DNA of 64,000 nucleotides from Gavia stellata (Eukaryota; Chordata; Aves; Gaviiformes; Gaviidae), in contig NW_026776961.1 in NCBI RefSeq assembly GCF_030936135.1, positions 216,085 to 280,084 on the forward strand, read 5' to 3'. The notes below the pieces were generated by a model. It saw nothing but the letters and a program-made list of their open reading frames with translations, ran no database searches and was not told the DNA's origin. Both the position numbers and the translations under genes were made by a program. Positions 1-9,834 of this stretch are shown in pieces (position 1 is the first letter of the stretch; every line of letters starts with the position of its first letter).

Positions 1-738
1 GGAGTCCTCCTTCACCTCCTCCTTAGGAGTCCACCTCCTCTTCCTCCTCAGCAGGCCTTATGCTCCTCAGGAGTCCTCCTCCTCATCCTCATGAGTGCTC
101 CTTCTACTCTAGAGGTGTCCTCCTCCTCAGGAGTCCTACTACTACTACTCCTCAGGACTCTTCTTTGTCTAGATTCTCCTCCTCAGGAGTCCTCCTCCTC
201 TTCCTCATCCATCTCCTCAGGAGTTTTCCTCCTCCTCTAGACTCCTTTTCCCCTTCCTCATGAATCCTCCTCCTCTATCTCATCTATAGGAGTCCTTCTC
301 CTCCTCCTCCTCCTCCTCCAGAGTCCTCTTCTTCTTGAGTCCTCCTCCTTCTTCTATGGAGTCCTCCTCTTCCTCTTAAGGAGTGTTCCTCATCCTCCTC
401 CTCCTCTGTAGGAATCCTTCTCCTCAGGTTTCCTTTTCTTCCTCCTCAGAAATCCTTCTCCTCGTCGTCAGGAGTTATCCTCTTCCTCATCATTCTCTTC
501 CTCCTCCTCCACTTCCGCCTCAGGGGTCCTCCTCCTCCTTTGTTCTGGAGCCCTCCATGTCCTCAGGTGTCCTCGGCCTCCTCCTCCTCTTCTTCCTCCT
601 CAGGAATTCTCTTACTCCTCCTCCTCAGGAGTTCTTCTCCTCTTCCTCCGCCTCATCCTTCTCCTCAGAACTCATCGTAATCTTCCTCCTTCACCTCCTC
701 CTCAGGAGTTCTCCAGGCATCTCCCAGAGTCTTTTAAC
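1..738. repeat. Pyrimidine-rich CTC/TCC low-complexity tract
   Basis: The plus strand is almost entirely C and T, built from irregular repetitions of motifs such as ctcctcctcaggagtcctcc. The recurring caggagt interrupts the pyrimidine runs about every 20-40 bases. The reading frames crossing it encode only Ser/Leu/Pro-rich simple sequence and shift freely, so it is not coding. Long polypurine/polypyrimidine tracts can adopt triplex (H-DNA) structure; that is general knowledge, not shown here. It runs into the ~147-bp repeat at its right end and shares the words ctcctcc and cctcaggagt with it, so the two may be related. Confidence 0.85.
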
Positions 739-739
739 C

Positions 740-1110
740 TCTTCTTTAGGGACGTGAGATCCCAGGTAGCAGCCCCGGACTCCTCCAAGGAAGCTTCCTG
801 AGACATTTTTTCTTCTTTAGAGGAAGTTCTCTCCTCCGGGTCCGCCCCAGACTCCTCCGAAGCAATTTCTGGAGTCTTCTGACCACTGCTTCAAGAACCT
901 GAGATCCCGGGTAGCAGCTCCAGACTCCTCGAAGGAAGCACCCAGAGTATATTTTTGTCCTTTGAGTGAAACTCTCTCCTCCAGGAACTGCCCAAGACTC
1001 CTCCCAGGCATCTCCAGGAGTTTTTTCACGTGTGCTTTAGGGACCTGAGACCCAGGGTAGCAGCCCCATACTCCTCCAAGGAATCTACCCAAGATGGTTT
1101 TTCCTCTTTT
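740..1110. repeat. ~147-bp tandem repeat, about 2.5 units (copy 1)
   Basis: The phrase cctgagatcccgggtagcag, with variants, starts near 748, 894 and 1042, a period of about 147 bp. Each unit carries the order: ctttagggacctgag, gtagcagccccagactcctcc, aaggaagc, a T-rich stretch, and a ctctctcctccgg segment. Diverged copies with the same order of words occur at 9,835-10,120 and 29,640-29,911, each time next to a transposon edge. Short minus-strand frames in each unit encode similar peptides only because the DNA is repeated. The family name is not recognised. Confidence 0.7.
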
Positions 1111-1111
1111 G

Positions 1112-2168
1112 GAGAGCAGAGTGGATGGGCAGAATCACCTCCCTTGACCTGCTGGCCATGCTGCTTTTGATCTAGCCCAGGATACAGCTGGCTTTTGGGC
1201 TGTGAGCGCACATTGCCAGCTCATGTCCAGCTTTCCGTCCACCGGTACCCCCAAGTCCTCCCCTGCAGGGCTGCTCTCAATCCATTCATCCCCCAGCCTG
1301 TATTGATACCGGGCATTGCCCCGACACAGGTGCAGGACCTTGCACTTGGCCTTGTTGAACCTCATGAAATTCGCATGGGCCCACTTCTCAAGCTTCTCCA
1401 GGTCCCTCTGTATGGCATCCTATCCCTCAGGCATGTCAACTGCACCACTCAGCTTGGTGTCATCTGTAAACTTGCTGAGGGTGCACTTGATCCCACTGTC
1501 TATGTCATTGATGAAGATATTAAACTGTACTGGTCCCAATATTGCCGCCTGAGGGACACCGCTTGTCACTGATCTCCATCTGGACATTGAGCTGTTGACC
1601 ACTGCCCTCTGGATGCGACCATCCAACCAATTCCTCATCCACCGGACAGTCCATCCATCAAATCCATCTCCAATTCAGAGAGAAGGATGTTGTGGGGGAC
1701 CGTGTCAAAGGCCTTACAGAAGTCCAGGTAGATGACATCCGGAGCTCTTCCCTTGTCTGCTGCTGTAGTCACTCCGTCATAGAAGGCCACTAAGTTGGTC
1801 AGGTAAGACTCACCCTTGGTGAAGCCATGCTGGCTGTCTCGAATCACCTCCCTGTCCCCAATGTGCCTTAGCATAGCTTCTAGGAGGATCTGTTCCATGA
1901 TCTCCCCAGGCACACAGGTGAGGCGGACAGGTCAGTCGTTCCCAGCATCCTCCTTCCTGTCCATTTTAAAAATGGGTGCAATGTTTCCCTTTTTCCAGTC
2001 ACCAGGGACTTCACCTGGCTGCCATGACTTTTCAAACAGCATGGAGAGTGGCTTGGCAACTACATCAGCCCATTCCCTCAGGACTCCGGGATGCATCTTG
2101 CCAGGTCCCATAGACTTATGTATGTCCAGGTTCCTCAGGTGGTCACGAACCTGATCTTCTCTTACAGT
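1112..2168 (-). mobile_element. CR1 LINE, reverse-transcriptase region, minus strand
   Basis: Minus-strand translations give consecutive parts of the CR1 ORF2 reverse transcriptase in broken frames. Reading down the element: a VREDQV..LRNLDIHKSMGP-like entry segment (about 2,160-2,090), a [13 protein letters not shown] piece, the [13 protein letters not shown] block (about 1,740-1,680), [14 protein letters not shown] (about 1,555-1,515), and [12 protein letters not shown], the position of the F-x-DD active-site motif (about 1,460). A C-terminal stretch follows near 1,365-1,135. Frameshifts near 1,640 and 1,400 break the frame, so this is a dead, 5'-truncated copy. CR1 is the dominant LINE of birds. 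Confidence 0.9.
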
Positions 2169-2194
2169 GGGAGCGACTTTGCTCCCTCAGTCCC

Positions 2195-2892
2195 GGTCTT
2201 GCAGTCCATCGATAACCACCAGTGGCAGTCATGATGGCTGTGTCTGGTGGTGATGGCTACGTCCGGCTCAAAGTGGATTCGGGAGACAGATAACAACACA
2301 ATAGCCAAGTGCTGATAGAAACTAAGATCTCTGTGGTCGGTATGCAAATATGACTAGGAGTCAGTCATCTTACCCCCATAAATAGTGAGCAGCCCAAGAG
2401 CCCTTTGAGCTCTCCTGCATGGCAGTGGGCTGCACGACGGGATCTCCCCTTGAGCAGGGACGCCTCCCAATGCTACGCCTGCCGCAGAGATCCCTTACGC
2501 CTCGGTGTTGAGAGAATCCTTGCCGCAACAGATCCTCGGTAAGTGACTAATAGCTTGCTAAACTTTGTAAGCTTCACTAAGATTATACCTTTGATTGCTT
2601 GTGCACATATAATCCTTTAGACATAAACCGTTGACCAAGTCCAAGGCCAAGTTTGGATCCAGCCGCACCTCCAAGGGAAGGAGTTTAGAATGCAAAGGGG
2701 GTCCTCTCTACCTCGTGAGTCAGCGGGAGGGTCTCCCTAACAGTTCTGTCTGACCCTGTCCTCTATGCAGTAAATAATCAAGTGTTCTTTGCCATTGAAT
2801 CTTGTTAAAGCACTGTCACATTTACTGTGAAACAGTGATTTAACAAGGTTTGATATCAATAAACATATTGCTGCTTCTCTCTTAGGAGCAAA
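2195..2892 (+). mobile_element. Probable solo LTR inserted in the CR1, boundaries approximate
   Basis: This block separates two pieces of minus-strand CR1 and has LTR-like signals in the plus direction: an octamer ATGCAAAT at 2342, a TATA-like cccataaatagtgag near 2372, a splice-donor-like ctcggtaagtga near 2535, and a polyadenylation signal aataaa near 2859. The block seems to end near ...ttaggagca (about 2890). Exact TG..CA ends and a target-site duplication could not be fixed. No internal retroviral coding sequence is present, so it is a solo LTR or an LTR with truncated ends. Family not recognised. Confidence 0.55.
2342..2384 (+). promoter_or_regulatory. Octamer plus TATA-like core promoter in the LTR
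   Basis: An exact POU-factor octamer ATGCAAAT (2342-2349) lies about 25 bases upstream of the TATA-like ataaatag. This order is expected of an LTR promoter. Activity is not demonstrated. Confidence 0.4.
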
Positions 2893-3493
2893 GTGCATCT
2901 ATCACGCCATCCACGACATGCTGTCCATTACCTGGCTTAAGAAGTTATCCTCAGTGCTCTCCGGGAGTCTCCTGCATCGCCTACAGCTCGCCGTGCTACT
3001 TTTCCAGCAGATGTTGGGGTGGTGGAAGTCCCCCAGCGGGACGAGAGCCTGCGAGTGCGATGCTTCCTGTAGCTGCAGCAAGAAGGCTTCTTCAGTAGGC
3101 TCCCCTTGATGCAGCGGCCTGTAGTAGACTCCAACCATAAGGTTACCTTTGTTTCCTCAGTCTCTAATTCTCACCCACAAGCTTTCAACTTGCTCGTGGC
3201 TGTCCTCCAGAGACAACTCTTCACAACCTATCCATTTCTGGACATAGAGGGCAAGCCCTCACCCCCCTCCTTCCTTGCCTGTCCCTTCTGAACAGCCTGT
3301 AGCCATCCATAGCCCCACTCCAGTCATGGGCTTCCTCCCACCAGCTTTAAGTAATGGCAACTAGGTCGTAGCTTTCTAGCAGCACGGTGGCTTCCAAATC
3401 CTCCCGTTTGTTGCCCATGCTGTATGCATTGGTGCAGAGGCACTTCAGCATGTCACCTCCTCAGAGGAACACACATTAATTCCTTTGAGGTAT
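2893..3493 (-). mobile_element. CR1 LINE, 5' part and endonuclease region, minus strand
   Basis: The minus-strand frame 3138-2902 encodes an endonuclease-domain segment containing VYYRPLHQGEPTEEAF and PLGDFHHPNICWKS, where GDFNxP-type residues are part of the APE-like nuclease core. Upstream DNA (3,140-3,490 on the plus strand) has the familiar antisense CR1 5' sequence, with phrases such as gttgcccatgctgtatgcat. About 400 codons between this endonuclease piece and the reverse transcriptase at 2,168 are missing. Either the copy was deleted around the LTR insertion, or two CR1 copies abut. Confidence 0.85.
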
Positions 3494-4080
3494 TAAAAGA
3501 AGCGTGAGCAGCAGGTCAAGGGAGGTAATGCTGCCCCTCTACTCCGCTCTGGTGAGAACCCAACTGGAATACTGCGTCCAGCTCTGGAGTCCTCAGCACA
3601 GGAAAGACACGGACCTGTTGGAGCAGGTCCAGAGGAGGGCCACAAAAATCGTCAGAGGGAGGAACAAATCTCCTATGAGGAAAGACCGAGAGAGTTGGGG
3701 TTGTTCAGCCTGGAGAAGAGAAGGCCCCAGGGAGACCTTCTTGCGGCCTTTCAGTACTTAAAGGGGGCTTATAAGAAAGATGGGAGAGACTTCTAACAGG
3801 GCCTGTAGCGATAGGACAAGGGGTAATCTCTTTAAACTAAAAGATGGTAGATTTAGACTAGACATAAGGAAGAAATGTTTTACAATGAGGGTGGTGAGGC
3901 ACTGGCACAGGCTGTCCAGAGAGGTGGTAGATGCCCCATCCCTGGAAACAGTCAGGTTGGACGGGGCTCTGAGCAACCTGACCTAGTGGAAGATGTCCCT
4001 GCTCATGGCAGGGGCGGGGTTGGACTAGATGACCTCTAAAGGTCCCTTCCAACCCCAAACATTCTATGATTCTGTGATTT
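3494..4080 (+). mobile_element. CR1 LINE 3' end, plus strand
   Basis: This is a typical 5'-truncated CR1: it begins inside the end of ORF2 ([19 protein letters not shown] at about 3,550-3,610) and ends with the CR1 tail attctatgattctgtgatt (to about 4,079), the short 8-bp-type 3' repeat that CR1 uses instead of poly(A). The frame is interrupted by small indels after 3,750. It lies within an older minus-strand CR1, whose sequence resumes at 4,081. Confidence 0.93.
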
Positions 4081-4440
4081 CATTGTTGTTTCCCTCTTGG
4101 CTCCTATTACCTCAGGAGCCCCCGGCTCATCTCTGTAAGACTTCACCTGTGCTGCCCTGTACCCAGCACGTCTCAGAGCAACAGGCTGAGGGCTCTCGCT
4201 AGCACCCTGTCCCGCTAACCTTGGCGTGTCATCCCACAGCTTGTCAGGGCAAGCCTGATATCATCTCCCTCCCCTTCCAAGTCTACTTTAAAGCTCTGTC
4301 AATGAGACCCGCTAGCTCGGCAGCAAAGACCCTCTTCCCCCTTTGAGAAATCCCATCCGACCCCAGCTGGCCTGGTGCTGTGTCGGCCATCCCGTTATCA
4401 AAAAACCCCAAACTGTGATGGTGACAGGAGTCACAGAGAC
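4081..4440 (-). mobile_element. CR1 LINE 5' region, minus strand, continuing past the nested copy
   Basis: Sequence such as cctcaggagcccccggctca and ctttaaagctctgtcaatga is antisense CR1 5' sequence as seen in bird genomes. It matches in order with the piece that ends at 3,493, so the plus-strand CR1 at 3,494-4,080 is an insertion into it. No intact frame. The right boundary against the CpG-rich block is approximate. Confidence 0.6.
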
Positions 4441-5323
4441 ATGTGTTAACAGACCGGGTCCGTCTGTTTCCTTCCAGCGCGCGGCTCCCCCAGCCCAGCT
4501 CCGTCTCAGCCCCCCGACGCCCCCCCACCTTCCTACCTCCCCCCGCAGCTCTCCCACCGGGCCGAGCGGGCGCTCCGCTGGGTCACCCCTCCGCAGCTCT
4601 TCTCGCTCCCGCCCGCCGGCACCAGCCCCAGGCTCCGGCACGCCCGGCAGCCCGAGGCCCGGGCGGCTGCCCCTTCTCGGGGGGGCTCTCTCCGGCTGCC
4701 GCCGCCGGCCTGGCGAGCGCAGAGGACGCGGCTTTCTGCCGGCGGGGCACCGCAGCCGAGCTCCTCCCGGCTGCCACGCCGGCCTCGCCCGCTCCGGGCG
4801 CCAGCGCTGCCCCGGCCGCTGTCGAGAGCCGCGGGGGCGGCCGCGGCCCGGCGCGCCCAGACCTGCCGCTCCGCTCCGCTCCGCTCCGCTGCGGGCCGGG
4901 CCGGCTCCGGAGCGGCTCCCCTCGGCCACCGGCCGCTCCTGTCCGTTACAGCGCGGGGCGACCGCCCGCCGCCGCCCCGGCCCCGCCCCGGCCCCGCCCC
5001 GGCCCCGCCCCGGCCCCGCCCCGGCCCCGCCCCGGCTCTGGCGGCAGCTGCCGGCGGCTCTCTCCGCGGCCCGGGCGCTTCCCGCCCCGGGAGCCCCCCG
5101 CTGCGCCCAGACCTGCCGCTCCGCTCCGCTCCGCTCCGCTGCGGGCCGGGCCGGCTGCGGGGCAGCTCGCCCCGGCCACGGCCCGCGCCTCTCCGCCACA
5201 GCCGGGCAGCGGCCCCAGGCCCCTCCGGGGGAGCTTCCCGCGGTGCTGGAAGCAGCTCTCTCCTGCGGGACCCGCCCGCCACTCTGCCGGGCGGAGGCAC
5301 CGCACCCCCTCGGCCGCCCCTCC
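4440..5323. other. CpG-rich block with a 250-bp tandem duplication and a GC-box array
   Basis: This ~880-bp block is extremely G+C and CpG rich. The phrase cgcccagacctgccgctccg starts at 4854 and again at 5104, and flanking sequence is shared, giving a direct duplication with an offset of 250 bp. Each copy carries a run of ctccg pentamers. Between them, about 4975-5037, lies a run of about six 11-bp ggccccgcccc units, each a potential Sp1 GC box. A polypyrimidine stretch ends in ttccttccag near 4,477, a possible splice acceptor. Long open frames on both strands (for example 4343-5581) reflect the base composition. It may be an orphan CpG island or promoter remnant; no gene is recognised. Confidence 0.5.
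4975..5037. repeat. 11-bp GC-box minisatellite
   Basis: About six head-to-tail copies of ggccccgcccc. Every unit contains the Sp1/KLF core CCGCCCC, and the G-rich strand has repeated GGGG runs able to form G-quadruplexes. Confidence 0.85.
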
Positions 5324-5451
5324 TGCCGTGTCTGGGACCGCGCCATAGCGAGGGGGTTCGGGTGTCCCCGGGGACGGGGACTCACCCCGGTCGCTGGGAC
5401 ACGCGTCCTGGCGAAGAGGACGGTGCTGTGCGAGGGCCTTCGAGGGGGCGG
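5324..5451 (+). mobile_element. LTR of family X, left fragment, interrupted by ERV Y copy A
   Basis: From tgccgtgtctggg onward this matches, base by base with scattered substitutions, the LTR start at 18,074 (tgctgtatctgg...) and the fragment at 16,079. Shared later words are caccccggtcgctgggacac and gtgcgagggccttcgag. The match stops exactly where ERV Y begins (5452) and resumes at 9100, so ERV Y lies inside this LTR. CpG dinucleotides are better preserved here than in the other copies. Confidence 0.75.
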
Positions 5452-5988
5452 TGACACGCGGAAACAAACTGCACAGCTCACACAGAGGTGTAAAGCCGAC
5501 ATTGGTTTATTGCGGTCCCGGGTGCAAGGGGATTTCTCCTCCCGACATGCACACCGGGTTAAAATCATGACAGGCATTTAAAACAGTTAACAACGTTAGT
5601 TACGCCTCCTGGTGCTACCCCTTAATTAACTCTTGGTTAATACTGTTCTTACTTCATCTTAAAGTTACAGTTCTCTTTTAATTCACCACGCATGCTCAGA
5701 GAGTAGGGGGCTTAATTGGGTTGGGGCTTTTCTAGCTAGGAGGTGTGTTCCGTAGCATTCTAATGACATTATAATGAGACGAGTTAACTCTAGGGCACTA
5801 TTTTGGCAGTCCATTCTATTTTTCTACGATTCGTCCTTGTGTTAATCGTTATTGCTAGTTAGCAGAGAGTTAGTGAGACAGTCTTTATCTCTAATATTTC
5901 TAAGTACCAGGTGCAGTTGTTATGAAGTATCTTCTTTACATTCTTCTCACTTACTTTTAACCCTTTTTTTCCAAGACGTCCTGTATCA
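5452..5988 (-). repeat. ERV Y copy A, 3' LTR (537 bp)
   Basis: Starts (minus strand) at the TGATACAGG side at 5988, next to the polypurine tract, and ends with ...GTGTCA at 5452. A minus-strand polyadenylation signal AATAAA lies near 5510 (tttatt on the plus strand). It matches the other copy A LTR (8575-9099) closely, with a few indels and substitutions, so the provirus is not recent. Confidence 0.85.
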
Positions 5989-6101
5989 GTTTCCCCCTAT
6001 TCTTTCCCCTAAGCAAATTCTTTGGCTTTTAAAAGTGGTTCGTTATGTTTCATTATTATTTTTAGTGTCTATACTTGCCCAATAAGTTCCTTGAGTTTAC
6101 A

Positions 6102-6720
6102 TCAAAGGATAAGATTTACTATTGTTAATGTTGTCACCAATATCGGGTGGGTCATTATGTTTAAGATTTTGGTAGCTGACGGGGAATAACCCCTAAACAC
6201 ATCCCACCAATTGTGCTCTCCCTCTGACTTCACTCGTTCCACTGCTTGGTGTATTTCCTCGGCATCATGATGGACAGTAATTAAAGTCTTTCTTCCACTT
6301 TCTTCAACTTGTTTTAACAACCTTTTTAAATTTTCATGATGCAATAGTTTTCTTATTAGAGGGAGATTCATTCCAATAGGGGTGGGCTGTATATCCTGAA
6401 TCAATGTATAATTAAACTGTAGCAATTGATAAGTAGTAACAGGAGCCGGGTAGTTAAAATCACATCCTGTAAGACTAACAAAGTTGCAAACGCAAATATT
6501 TGAATTCCGTTATGTTATTCCAAATCACTTTTCGGCTTTCTTTTGGTAGGATTCCGTCTTCACCTTCCCTAATGATTGCAGCTCCTATTGTCTGTATCCA
6601 TAATTGGGCTTGGATACAACTAAGTGCTTTAGAACATTAGTCTGAGCCGCGTCTAATGCATTTATAATTAGTTCCTTAATTCCTTTCTCAAATTTTATTT
6701 CCGCTTTTAGTTGTTCCAAT
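6102..6720 (-). pseudogene. ERV Y copy A env remnant
   Basis: The minus-strand frame 6425-6102 is the C-terminal part of an envelope transmembrane subunit. It includes a heptad-like Leu-rich stretch, a WWDVFRGYSPSATKI segment near the membrane and the start of the membrane anchor. Compared with copy B, a block of about 440 bp is missing at about 6,500-6,508, where the ends tttgaa and attccgtt are joined. Upstream env sequence (IREGEDGILP-like) continues to about 6,640 in other frames. Not capable of encoding an envelope. Confidence 0.75.
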
Positions 6721-6724
6721 AAGT

Positions 6725-6905
6725 CTCACCCCAACAGAGGTTTTGGTGACTTAGGTACAGATAAGAATTTGTGTATTCCCAATTCTTTTCCCAATCTAAA
6801 TTTAAGAGGTTTTTAAAAAATACCCCTTTTCACTTTGGCCAGTAGCTCCTGTACCGTTACAAAACCATCATCCGTAGGTGTTAAAGCTTGGTTGATAGGT
6901 TTCAT
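6725..6905 (-). pseudogene. ERV Y copy A protease C-terminal remnant
   Basis: The minus strand in broken frames encodes a gammaretrovirus-like protease end with the PLLG.DLLEQL type motif. It sits directly beside env, so reverse transcriptase, RNase H and integrase have been lost. Copy B shows the same junction at 24,110-24,300, so the pol deletion is older than the duplication. Confidence 0.6.
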
Positions 6906-7191
6906 CTTGAGAAAATAAAATCAAGGACAGGGTCCGCCCTTTCTCTGTCATTCTGAGCAGCGGGGCTGCTGCCTCCGAGAAGCACCGCTGAGGCGGGAGG
7001 GGCCCCCTTGGGCGCTGGTTGGGGCACACACCACGCAGCACCGCGCTCGGGCATCGTCACAGCGGTTTTTTTGGGCTCCAGCTCCCTCCCCAGCCGGGGG
7101 AGGCCGCGGGGACGTTTCCCTGCTTCCCCCCCATCCGGGAAACATGGCACCGGCTCCCCCTCAAACACAACATCATATGCAACAAGGTATT

Positions 7192-7386
7192 CTAATTCAA
7201 GGTTCCATCGAAGGACCATTTCTCCTCATCATCCAATTTATACAAAGGCCGCCATTGATGACAATATTTTATTAAAGTCTTTCTGCTCACGCTTCCTCCT
7301 GGCAGCTCTCCTATCTCCTCCCAGTGAGCTAAAATACAGCCTAGAGGGCTCCTTTTCAAGATTCCGCCCCTTTGTTCACCTCCCAT
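7192..7386 (-). pseudogene. ERV Y copy A gag matrix start
   Basis: The minus-strand frame begins at an ATG followed by Gly-Gly (MGGEQRGG, start 7386), as expected for an N-myristoylated retroviral matrix protein. It continues with LGCILAHWEEIG and a W-PLYKLDDEEKW segment typical of gammaretrovirus-like (class I) matrix domains. The frame ends after ~64 codons at 7192. Capsid and nucleocapsid are absent. Confidence 0.65.
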
Positions 7387-7389
7387 AAA

Positions 7390-8552
7390 GAACACCCTGC
7401 CCGCAGGGGCTTATTCCTCAGCCTAAGAACACAACCTGATTGAACTGACAACAATACTACCCTATCCAAGGCAAAAGATGCGAGGGCGTACTCGCCCCAC
7501 AGCGAATGCACCGAAATTCAAGACAATTGTCGAAAAGGAAATAATGTACTTATGACACTCCAAACACTTAACACGAACAAACAAGGAACACCAATGGCAA
7601 ATCAGACAGTGCTCCACGCCAAATAAACCCGTCACTATTCTGTTCTACATCTCCCTCCATACCAGCGACATTCTTACTAATTCCTTATACCTTTTATACT
7701 TCCACAAAGCACTTGCCTAAGCTGGCCTGAGCGCTCAATCTTATTCCATTTAGACCAGTTTCATTGACACCCACTACACCAAAAATCGTCTCGTCCCCAA
7801 ACCGTACTCAAACATTCTGTTTACAACCAAAACATTCAAAAACATATATTGGGTTGCATGAAAAATCCTGATACCTGTGTATAGGACAACAAGGGTTAAC
7901 AATCGGTTCCATTAACACAGTCCGTCATACGCTTCGTCCGTCTCCGGCCGCTCTCCTCGCGGAGAACGCGGAACCGCGGATCAGGACTCCGCACTCGCCC
8001 CGCAGTCCGACTGCGCCTCACTCACTCAAACACTCACCCAACTTACAACAACATTAATTGTATAATGAAACACTTTTCACAGAATACACAGTACCGGGCA
8101 CAAAACTTCCTAAGTATATAGATTGCAATGACTATCATAAAATGTCAATTATAGCCACAATAATACGAATTTCAGTTCCCATGGGTTATAATAGTTGGTA
8201 CAAACGACAGCACCCCCGCGTACTTCCCTTAATCAGGGATTCCCGCGTTCGTGTAGGTATCCTTCACTCCTGCAATTTCAGCGAAGAGCACCCCCCTGCG
8301 TACTTCCCTATCCAGGGGTTCCCGCGCCCTCACTGCTGGATTCGAATCCCACCCGGGGCGAGCACAACGCTCTCTACCTCCCGTAGGACGTCTCCTCACG
8401 ACTTACAGGTTCCCCTCCCTTAACACACCGGGTCCGCTGATGGTCCTTGTCTGTCCCTGCAGTGATCGGGCGAGCGAGGGAGGTCCTCCGAGAAATCTCG
8501 GGGCGCGCCGAGGATGTCCCCCTCTCAGCGGTCCCGCAGCCGGGCAGAGAGG
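7390..8552 (-). mobile_element. ERV Y copy A 5' leader
   Basis: Non-coding sequence between the gag start and the primer-binding site, collinear with 24,800-25,962 in copy B. Two stretches of gagcaccccc(c)tgcg-type sequence repeat at about 8,205-8,320. The short plus-strand frames (8058-8423 and similar) are shared by both copies because of their common origin and show no recognisable protein. Confidence 0.6.
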
Positions 8553-8570
8553 GTCCCACCTGGGGTGCCA
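8553..8570 (-). promoter_or_regulatory. ERV Y copy A candidate primer-binding site
   Basis: Read on the minus strand, the 18 bases immediately downstream of the 5' LTR begin TGGCACCCC, and TGG is complementary to the CCA end of tRNAs. The spacing (four bases from the LTR end) is normal. The tRNA could not be assigned with confidence. An identical site is present in copy B at 25,963-25,980. Confidence 0.55.
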
Positions 8571-8574
8571 AAAT

Positions 8575-9099
8575 TGACACGCGGAAACAAACTTCACAAC
8601 TCACACAGAGTTATAAAGCCGACATTGGTTTATTGCGGTCCCGGGTGCAAGGGGATTTCTCCTCCTGACATGCACACCGGGTTAAAATCATGACCGGTAT
8701 TTAAAACAGTAACAAAGTTAGTTACGCCTCCTGGTGCTACCCCTTAATTAACTCTTGGTTAATACTTTTCTTACTTCATCTTAAAGTTACACTTCTCTTT
8801 TAATTCACCACGCATGCTCAGAGAGTAGGGGGCTAAATTGGGTTGGGGCTTTTCTAGCTCGGAGGTGTGTTCCTTAGCATTAGAATGAGATTATAATGAG
8901 ACGAGTTAACTCTAGGGCACTATTTTGGCAGTCCATTCTATTCGTCCTTGTGCTAATCGTTATTGCTAGTTAGCAGAGAGTTAGTGAGGCAGTCTTTATC
9001 TCTAATATGTCTAAGTGCCAGGAGCAATTGTTATGAAGTATCTTCTTTACATTCTTCTCACTTACTTTTAACCCTTGTTTTTCAACATGTCCTGTAACA
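8575..9099 (-). repeat. ERV Y copy A, 5' LTR (525 bp)
   Basis: The proviral direction is minus: it starts at 9099 with TGTTACAGG and ends at 8575 with GTGTCA. AATAAA on the minus strand lies at 8634-8629, followed by the R/U5-like end. Its outer edge at 9100 abuts the resumed LTR X sequence gcaacaacc. Confidence 0.85.
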
Positions 9100-9242
9100 G
9101 CAACAACCTACTGAGTGTGTGCGATGGCGTGTGGGGACGTGGGAGTTGTTGTGGAGAAGGAGTCTGGGATTTCATCAAGACTGGGATGCTAAACTACGGT
9201 CAGTTAGTGATTTTAAGAATAAAAGATACCCCCCTCGAAGGA
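9100..9242 (+). mobile_element. LTR of family X, right fragment
   Basis: It begins gcaacaacctactgagtgtg and continues in register with 18,204 onward and 26,512 onward. The match ends at cccccctcgaaggagg. There the sequence jumps to what lies 2.4 kb farther on in the paralogous block (about 29,027), so this copy carries a deletion. Confidence 0.7.
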
Positions 9243-9834
9243 GGGTACAGACAGCTCCGGGCAGCGCGACCAGGACAGACGAGACACACACGGCAGCTCC
9301 AACAGAGGAGACGGACGCTCCGCTTTTATTGCGCGCACGGCCGCGCAGCGAGCGGCGGCTCCTTCCCGACGGAGCAGCACGCCTGCAGCCTTTCCAAGCG
9401 GGCCACGTCCGGCACAGGGCAGAAGAGCCCCAGGGGACCTCATGCGGGGAAGTCCTGGAGGCTCCCCTGCCCGCCTGGCACAGGGAAGAGAGGCGGCGGG
9501 ATGGAGGGCACAGCCGGACTCCTGCTCCTGCAACAGCGGGGAACCGCTGGCCAGAAACGGCCCTGAGGAGCGCGGGCGAGGGGCCCTCCTCAGTGCTGGG
9601 GGGGAAGGCGGAAAACCCCCGGGGACCTGTGCCAATCTGCCTGGGGGAAAAAAACTCCTTCCTGAGCCCAGAACTGGCGATTGCTCCCTGAGCACGGGAG
9701 CCAGACCTGCCGCCCAGGGCCCAGGGCTGCCCCGGCTGCAGGGGACACCAGCGCTGCCTGAGCCCTTCCCTCCCTCCACGGGAGGCACCTCAGGGGCTTC
9801 CCAGCACGGACAGCCGAGGTGGTTTTCGTCCTCT
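9243..9834. other. GC-rich non-coding block, paralogous to 29,028-29,639
   Basis: Nearly identical to 29,028-29,639, differing by small indels such as an extra gcaa near 29,145. A minus-strand polyadenylation signal (tttatt at 9325-9330 on the plus strand, within gcttttattgcg) is followed on the minus strand by a segment that could be the R/U5 part of a further minus-strand LTR. That is only a suggestion. Long frames here change between the two copies and no protein family is recognised. Confidence 0.5.

Larger units (their letters stand above)
5452..9099 (-). mobile_element. Endogenous retrovirus family Y, copy A: two LTRs and a deleted interior
   Basis: A minus-strand provirus. Both LTRs run from TG to CA when read in the proviral direction (5' LTR 9099-8575, 3' LTR 5988-5452). 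Just inside the 5' LTR is a candidate primer-binding site (8570-8553), and just inside the 3' LTR is a G-rich polypurine tract (about 6015-5989). The interior is only ~2.6 kb: start of gag matrix, end of protease, and part of env. The remainder of gag and nearly all of pol are gone. The flanks gcgg (5448-5451) and gcaa (9100-9103) are consistent with a 4-bp target duplication of gcaa that has mutated on one side. Its paralogue at 22,392-26,511 shares the same interior deletions. Confidence 0.85.

Noticed and set aside
4312..5581. Arg/Pro/Gly-rich frames of 300-420 codons in the CpG-rich block
   Set aside because: Overlapping frames on both strands over the same GC-rich DNA with no domain; base-composition artefact that also runs through the LTR X/ERV Y boundary at 5,452.
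8058..8423. Plus-strand 121-codon frame conserved between the two ERV Y copies (also 25,467-25,832)
   Set aside because: Antisense within the ERV leader; identity is explained by the recent segmental duplication, and no domain is visible.
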